From: Lachnospiraceae bacterium | GTDB lineage: Bacteria; Bacillota; Clostridia; Lachnospirales; Lachnospiraceae | Assembly: GCA_015057275.1 (NCBI GenBank) | Contig: SVEO01000017.1 | Span: forward strand, 1 to 37,737 | Reading direction: 5' to 3' | Length of the DNA stretch: 37,737 bases | Part shown: positions 33,624-37,737 of the stretch, one piece after another | How the letters are laid out: each line of letters begins with the position of its first letter | How positions within the stretch are numbered: position 1 is the first letter of the stretch | Program-made: the position numbers and the translations under genes | Notes under the pieces: generated by a model | Told to the model about the DNA's origin: nothing | The model's input: the letters and a program-made list of their open reading frames with translations, nothing else | The model's database searches: none

Positions 33624-34571
33624 TCACTGATTCAGTAAGTGTTTGAGCTTATACTGAATTTTTTCTATAATCGAGACATCTCCATACTTATGCATGACAT
33701 AGTTAATACCGCGTTTTTTATACTCTTTCCAAAATTTACTTCTATTTTCAGAGCACTTTGAAGGATGCTCAAGCTGAGGTTGCAAACACTCTTCCGCCTT
33801 CGTTTCAATATAATCGAAATTTGCTTTAATGCACTCAAAAACATCTCTTCCCATCGCAGTATGGGTCAGAACTAGCGACACTCCAGATTGCGACATAAAC
33901 TCCGGATGTGATTTTTCAATCCCCCAAAAATCCCCTATTGTGAGATCAGTTTGACGATCAATACATGTATAAGGACAGGAATAACATGATGGTCTTAAAG
34001 CCATTCCGCTATTGAAAACTCTTATGTAATCTCTCAAAAACACTTCTTTTCCACCAACAACCGCAGCTGCAGTTGGTCTTTTCCAGCCATTACGTTTGTC
34101 CTTGAATGTTAAAGATGTCAAAGTACCGCCATACTTCTTTTGAATATAGTCAACATAGTCACGCCACATTTGTGGGCTTGGAACGCCGTGACAAACGATA
34201 TCAACAATTAACACACTATCCTTGATACCTTTTTGCTCTGCATACATTTTAAAGGCTGCTGCTTGACACCCCATTCCAACAAACAGTAATACTTTACCCG
34301 GATGGGATTTAATCCATAAAAAACAATCTTCATAAATTGTACCCGGACAGCTTTGCACATATTTCGAACCAATAGCAGAATCTCGTTCATCTTGATTTTC
34401 AAGAATATAAAAATTCATGGAATGTGTCTCAAAACTATATACACTACATGCTATTGCACCACCAATACCTAGTACATAGTCAGATAGAACAATAAATGCT
34501 CCACCAGATGAACTTTTCTTTTGTATAGCTATATCTTTTGCTTTAATTGCATATACATTTGTGTCGCCCAT
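33624..34571 (-). CDS. FrhB/FdhB-family (coenzyme F420 hydrogenase beta-like) protein, C-terminal domain cistron
   Basis: The 315-residue protein starts at the point where full-length relatives continue from an N-terminal ferredoxin part: VYAIKAKDIAIQKKSSSGGAF. It has the domain landmarks GSKYVQSCPG, FVGMGCQAAAF, DIVCHGVPSPQMW, RPSCYSCPYTCIDRQTDLTIGDFWG, and further Cys that may bind a cluster. Such proteins are flavin/Fe-S oxidoreductases that in polysaccharide clusters often accompany pyruvyl-transferase family genes; F420 itself is not implied. The start ATG overlaps the stop of the preceding 71-residue ferredoxin gene (TAATG), so the usual single protein is here split in two. Confidence 0.85.
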   Translation of the reverse strand: MGDTNVYAIKAKDIAIQKKSSSGGAFIVLSDYVLGIGGAIACSVYSFETHSMNFYILENQDERDSAIGSKYVQSCPGTIYEDCFLWIKSHPGKVLLFVGMGCQAAAFKMYAEQKGIKDSVLIVDIVCHGVPSPQMWRDYVDYIQKKYGGTLTSLTFKDKRNGWKRPTAAAVVGGKEVFLRDYIRVFNSGMALRPSCYSCPYTCIDRQTDLTIGDFWGIEKSHPEFMSQSGVSLVLTHTAMGRDVFECIKANFDYIETKAEECLQPQLEHPSKCSENRSKFWKEYKKRGINYVMHKYGDVSIIEKIQYKLKHLLNQ

Positions 34572-34786
34572 TATACAAGTCGTCCTCTTTCTTTCTGGTC
34601 TTGCTTAAATCTGCACACTTTTAAACACAGACTACAACGTACACATTTAGCTTCATCAATTCTTGGATATAAATACCCTTCTTCATCAGCAGTCATAATG
34701 ATTGCCTCTTTCGGACATAGTGCACAACAAACTGCACATCCACAGCATTCGCTTTTATTTTTACAGAGTTCTGGAACCTCGTTCAT
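34571..34786 (-). CDS. Two-[4Fe-4S] ferredoxin-like protein (detached N-terminal part of FrhB-family protein)
   Basis: The 71-residue protein has two cluster motifs, C14-x2-C17-x2-C20-x3-C24-P and C48-x2-C51-x2-C54-x3-C58, the classic 2[4Fe-4S] arrangement. Between them is EEGYLYPRIDEAKC, typical of the ferredoxin part fused to FrhB-family proteins in polysaccharide clusters. It ends RGRLV with a stop that shares one base with the next start, so the two parts are probably made in equal amounts and may assemble. The RBS (AGGAAG/TAGG) lies inside the remnant gene upstream. Either a natural split or a frameshift of the fused gene would explain it. Confidence 0.88.
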   Translation of the reverse strand: MNEVPELCKNKSECCGCAVCCALCPKEAIIMTADEEGYLYPRIDEAKCVRCSLCLKVCRFKQDQKERGRLV

Positions 34787-34787
34787 A

Positions 34788-34921
34788 TTAAGACCTACTT
34801 CCTGTTAATATTGCAGTCATTCTTGGTGCAAACTTTTTTAGAGCAACAAACAATACAGCTAATATAAAAAGCATCATTATGGTAACAAATATATAATTTT
34901 ATGTGATGTTCGTGTATCCAT
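34788..34921 (-). pseudogene. Scar of a deleted gene: intact RBS and start joined to a foreign-frame C-terminus
   Basis: Directly after the flippase stop is a good GGGGAG site and ATG (34921), but the frame stops after 14 codons (MDTRTSHKIIYLLP). The TAA overlaps an ATG (TAATG) in another frame that stays open for 29 codons to 34788. That segment is a hydrophobic helix followed by LKKFAPRMTAILTG, which looks like the last helix and basic tail of a membrane protein, perhaps an acyltransferase or polymerase. I infer an internal deletion. A pair of tiny coupled genes is the alternative. Confidence 0.5.
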
Positions 34922-34933
34922 GTTTCTCCCCTT

Positions 34934-36421
34934 TTATAATTTCGTTTTAAAGACTTTTGTTTTAGTAACAATCAGCACAAACACATACACCAAAACTGTT
35001 AAGCAGCCAAAAATTAACACATCGGCAAAATAGTTGACAGAAAACAGTTGTTTAACACACAATACACTTACAGCTGATACAATCAGCGCAACTTCGTCTT
35101 TAATGATTTCAAATACATTAGATTTCATAGGAATCAAAAAGCCATAATGTTTTCTCATTCGTATCGTTATTGAACACAATGAATATACACCGCAAAGCAT
35201 AGTACCTAGAACAAGACCATAGATACCCATGAATTGCGCCAATATTACACTCAACACAATATTGACAATGCTCGTTGTAAGGCTATTTGCAGTAGTAGCT
35301 TTTGTATTTCCTTGTGAATAGAAATACCGATATATTAAATCGCGTACAACATTATTCTGCTGTCCGAAAATATATATGCACATGCACAAGTACACTACTC
35401 TAGTCGATTCTGCTGTAAATTTACCGTGTTCATATAAAAGTGCAATAAATTCTCGACCAACCGTTATGAATCCTGCAATCAATAAACACATGATGCAATG
35501 AAAAGCAGTTGCATATTTCCAAAGCACCGTTTGTCCTTTTTTAGGATCCTCTTTTAAAGCCGTTACAATTTTAGGATACGCATAAGTTGACAGGTTACCA
35601 ATAAACATATTGTTAACCATTCCTATCATAGTATTGGAATATGATAGCAATGTTAATTGACCGGTTCCCATACTCGACGATAGCATCGAGTCAATCATCG
35701 TGTGAATCTTATAAACACCATTGCTGAAAACTGTAGGCAAAAAAATTTTAAACAGTTCCTTGAATTGCGGGCTTTTTACCTTAAAACAAATACGATATCT
35801 AAAACCGATTTTATAAGCAATAGCAATATCAAAAATGAACTGAAACACCGAGCCTGCAAGTAAAATCCAAAGGTATTCATATATTGTAAAACTCTTCATT
35901 GCAAAAAGAACTACAACAACAAATAAATTGGATAATAACAAAATTACTTTGGGAATATTATATTTTCCTTCCGTTTGATAATATGCCGTTGTAACACCTA
36001 AAATCCCCGGTAAAAGATGTGTTAATATACTTAATCCCATCAGACCACAAACATAGCCTTTGAAAACAACATCTCGATTTGTCAAAACATCGACCAAGAA
36101 ACCAGAGGCAAGCAATATCCCCAGTAATAAAGCACCAACAACAGAAAATATCACTGATATAAAAGTATTGATTGCATCTTTATCCTTTTTCTTAATATAA
36201 GCCGGAATGATAACCGTCGTAATACCAGCTGATACAAATGTCAAGAAAAATCCGGATAAATTGTTCGCAAAATTGTATGCATCAAGTTCCACACAGGCAC
36301 CAAAATTTGCAGCCGTTATCGTAGATTTAAATATTGCAAGCACTTGAGCTAACGAAGTGACAACCATCATTAAGCTCAGCTGCTTACCACCTGTTAATTG
36401 AAATTTTTTCTTATTCATCAT
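34934..36421 (-). CDS. MurJ/Wzx-like lipid-linked oligosaccharide flippase
   Basis: The 495-residue protein has about fourteen transmembrane helices and MVF/MurJ-like features: FKSTITAANFGACVELDAYNFA in the first region, AYYQTEGKYNIPKV, and FIALLYEHGKFTAESTRVV near residue 325, which matches the LFexGxF(T/D)xxxT pattern of MurJ. In this setting it most likely flips the undecaprenyl-linked repeat unit of the surface polysaccharide rather than lipid II. It begins 49 bases after the pyruvyl-transferase family gene, and its RBS is weak (GAGAG). The housekeeping MurJ would be elsewhere. Confidence 0.88.
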   Translation of the reverse strand: MMNKKKFQLTGGKQLSLMMVVTSLAQVLAIFKSTITAANFGACVELDAYNFANNLSGFFLTFVSAGITTVIIPAYIKKKDKDAINTFISVIFSVVGALLLGILLASGFLVDVLTNRDVVFKGYVCGLMGLSILTHLLPGILGVTTAYYQTEGKYNIPKVILLLSNLFVVVVLFAMKSFTIYEYLWILLAGSVFQFIFDIAIAYKIGFRYRICFKVKSPQFKELFKIFLPTVFSNGVYKIHTMIDSMLSSSMGTGQLTLLSYSNTMIGMVNNMFIGNLSTYAYPKIVTALKEDPKKGQTVLWKYATAFHCIMCLLIAGFITVGREFIALLYEHGKFTAESTRVVYLCMCIYIFGQQNNVVRDLIYRYFYSQGNTKATTANSLTTSIVNIVLSVILAQFMGIYGLVLGTMLCGVYSLCSITIRMRKHYGFLIPMKSNVFEIIKDEVALIVSAVSVLCVKQLFSVNYFADVLIFGCLTVLVYVFVLIVTKTKVFKTKL

Positions 36422-36470
36422 TACTCTCTTATCAATCAGTAAAATAATACTTATGTTGAGGTATAAAGCA

Positions 36471-37601
36471 TTATTTCTTCATAAAAGAATCGATATAGCT
36501 AAAAGCTGTCGCTCTCATTCTTTCGATATTCTGATTCACTTTCTCCGTATTATATCCCTCTAATATATCCTCACGATTTGCCAATTCATCAATTACGACA
36601 TAACGATCACTCAATCCGAGCTGGTTCAAAAGATACGTTGCTCTGTCATCATTAGGATTTTGAATTTGAGGTGCATGGTAAGACCAAAATGGACGTCCAA
36701 ACATTGCCGCAAAAAGTGTACCATGGAATGACTGTGTCAATACCAAACTAGCATTTCTCATCAGAGAAACCATTGCAAGCGGACCTGCATTTATATACTT
36801 TTCAATCCCGTATTCCGTGAGCTTATAAATACACCAGGACTTATAGTCAATGGTAAATACAGGCATATTTAACTTTTTACTAATAGTAGCAATTGCTCGA
36901 TTGGTTTCCGGGCGGTCATGATAAAATGCATAGTTAAAAATGTATTTGCCCTTAATATCTTCTAACGGAAGCCAAGTGCTCCATTCATCTGGAGTCAGTA
37001 ATAATGTTGGATCTGCAATAATCGGAACTTCTCTGCCGGTAAGTTCTTGAAGCCATTTTTGCCCATTTCCCTCACGTACTGATACCATGTCAAAATCTTC
37101 CAAATATTTACGATACACCTCAGGATCTTGCGCATGCACCAACACATTTTGCGCACCTAAGCTTGGTGAATATGCAATCTTACGAATGTTTTTTGCAAAA
37201 TTCAAATAGTACGCATCATCATGATCCCGGCAACGAATATTCCACACCTGATCGCCTCCGGCAATCAACATGTCATAATTCCGTTCTACCCCCGGAAGTT
37301 GACTCCATCTTGTATATCTCTTCGGGCTTAATACAAGGTGGTTGGTTAAGAATTTCTTATAATCGCCTCGCAGTTTTTGCATAACCCGAATGTGAGGTAA
37401 AATGGAAACATCATATTTTAATGCATTTTTATTTGGTCTTACATCAAACAAATTGTACATATTTCTCTGATGCCAGTTTGAGTAATCAATTATTTCTACC
37501 TCTGCACCATATTTACGCATTAATGTTTGTTGTAACGCAAATGCTTGCAACATTGATCCGCAATTATATGATGCGTGAAATGTCATAACACCAATTTTCA
37601 T
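36471..37601 (-). CDS. Polysaccharide pyruvyl transferase family protein
   Basis: The 376-residue protein starts IGVMTFHASYNCGSMLQAFALQ, the N-terminal G(x)NxGxxLQxxA pattern of the family, and has MLIAGGDQVWNIRC (the GSDQxWN-like motif), YSPSLGAQNV, VSVREGNGQKWL and LTQSFHGTLFAAMFGRPF with the conserved SFHG. Family members transfer pyruvate ketals to sugars, but many in such clusters with FrhB-like partners have other, unproven roles. AGGATAAG lies before ATG 37601. It is the first complete gene of the polysaccharide cluster in the window. Confidence 0.9.
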   Translation of the reverse strand: MKIGVMTFHASYNCGSMLQAFALQQTLMRKYGAEVEIIDYSNWHQRNMYNLFDVRPNKNALKYDVSILPHIRVMQKLRGDYKKFLTNHLVLSPKRYTRWSQLPGVERNYDMLIAGGDQVWNIRCRDHDDAYYLNFAKNIRKIAYSPSLGAQNVLVHAQDPEVYRKYLEDFDMVSVREGNGQKWLQELTGREVPIIADPTLLLTPDEWSTWLPLEDIKGKYIFNYAFYHDRPETNRAIATISKKLNMPVFTIDYKSWCIYKLTEYGIEKYINAGPLAMVSLMRNASLVLTQSFHGTLFAAMFGRPFWSYHAPQIQNPNDDRATYLLNQLGLSDRYVVIDELANREDILEGYNTEKVNQNIERMRATAFSYIDSFMKK

Positions 37602-37737
37602 ACTTACTTATCCTCGTATAATATTTTTAGATACATAAATGCACCTTGATAATTTAATAAATAATTGTTCAATAGGCTTAGTTAAGCCCATGATATAATT
37701 GTCCTAGTGTCAATCAGGTAATAGTTCTTTGTTCTCC
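37602..37737. other. AT-rich intergenic end of window
   Basis: No complete gene is seen. There is a small palindrome, GGCTTA-GT-TAAGCC (37675-37688), and a TATAAT on the plus strand (37694-37699) without a good -35. A minus-strand promoter for the downstream cluster could not be chosen with confidence. The cluster may start here or continue from beyond the window. Confidence 0.4.

Noticed and set aside
37701-37737. Possible C-terminal codons of an upstream minus-strand gene at the window edge (frame ending ENKELLPD)
   Set aside because: Only eight codons are visible and another frame is also open; too little to call a gene.
37602-37737. Promoter of the polysaccharide cluster
   Set aside because: TTGACA and TATATC occur on the minus strand but with a spacer of only about 10 bases, and TTGAAC/TATCAA has 15; none is convincing.

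Overview
The window looks like chromosome of a low-to-moderate-GC, endospore-forming Firmicute, most likely a Lachnospiraceae-type gut Clostridium. The grounds are the rimP-nusA-ylxR-ylxQ-infB-rbfA-nrnA-truB-ribF gene order, an alpha/beta-type SASP-like protein, DUF5662- and DUF6512-type proteins, AGGAGG-like ribosome binding sites and consensus sigma-A promoters. The genus cannot be fixed from the sequence alone. No rRNA, tRNA, CRISPR array or riboswitch was recognised.

Layout. 1-134 is the right end of an IS3-family element, cut by the window edge; its tip appears to supply the -35 box of a hybrid promoter for a yfhO-like membrane gene (205-2790). From 2.9 to 4.7 kb, minus strand, lie a small acidic protein, a Cof-type HAD phosphatase and an RNase H1 with a hybrid-binding domain. 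From 17.6 down to 4.7 kb runs one long minus-strand operon with a clear promoter (17588-17616) and a clear terminator (4735-4776). It carries the transcription/translation set rimP to ribF and then a type II topoisomerase B/A pair.

17.6-18.8 kb holds two divergent genes of unknown function. From 23.2 down to 18.8 kb is a five-gene minus-strand operon: SufC-like ATPase, short SufB/D-like scaffold, histidine phosphatase, a COG0523 GTPase with a His/Cys-rich tandem repeat, and a degenerate COG0523-like GTPase with a DUF1980-like C-terminus. This reads as an Fe-S/metal-handling unit. 23.3-26.0 kb has a SASP-like gene, a MATE exporter, cytidine deaminase (the only plus-strand gene there) and a helical, possibly ferritin-like protein behind a large hairpin.

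26.2-30.3 kb is a phosphocholine operon with its own promoter and terminators: an HTH-nucleotidyltransferase-choline kinase fusion, a LicC-like cytidylyltransferase and a BCCT choline transporter. Together they would import choline, phosphorylate it and make CDP-choline. No LicD transferase is present in the window. 30.3-37.6 kb is an AT-rich surface-polysaccharide cluster: pyruvyl-transferase family protein, MurJ/Wzx-like flippase, the scar of a deleted gene, a ferredoxin/FrhB pair split into two cistrons, an acyltransferase, a GT2 glycosyltransferase and a sulfatase-fold enzyme lacking the formylglycine cysteine. The cluster probably continues beyond the right edge.

The most interesting candidates are the Fe-S/GTPase operon, the fused choline kinase whose nucleotidyltransferase domain lacks one expected Mg ligand, a possible sliding-clamp-binding hexapeptide in the topoisomerase A subunit, and the deletion scar and split redox gene in the polysaccharide cluster.
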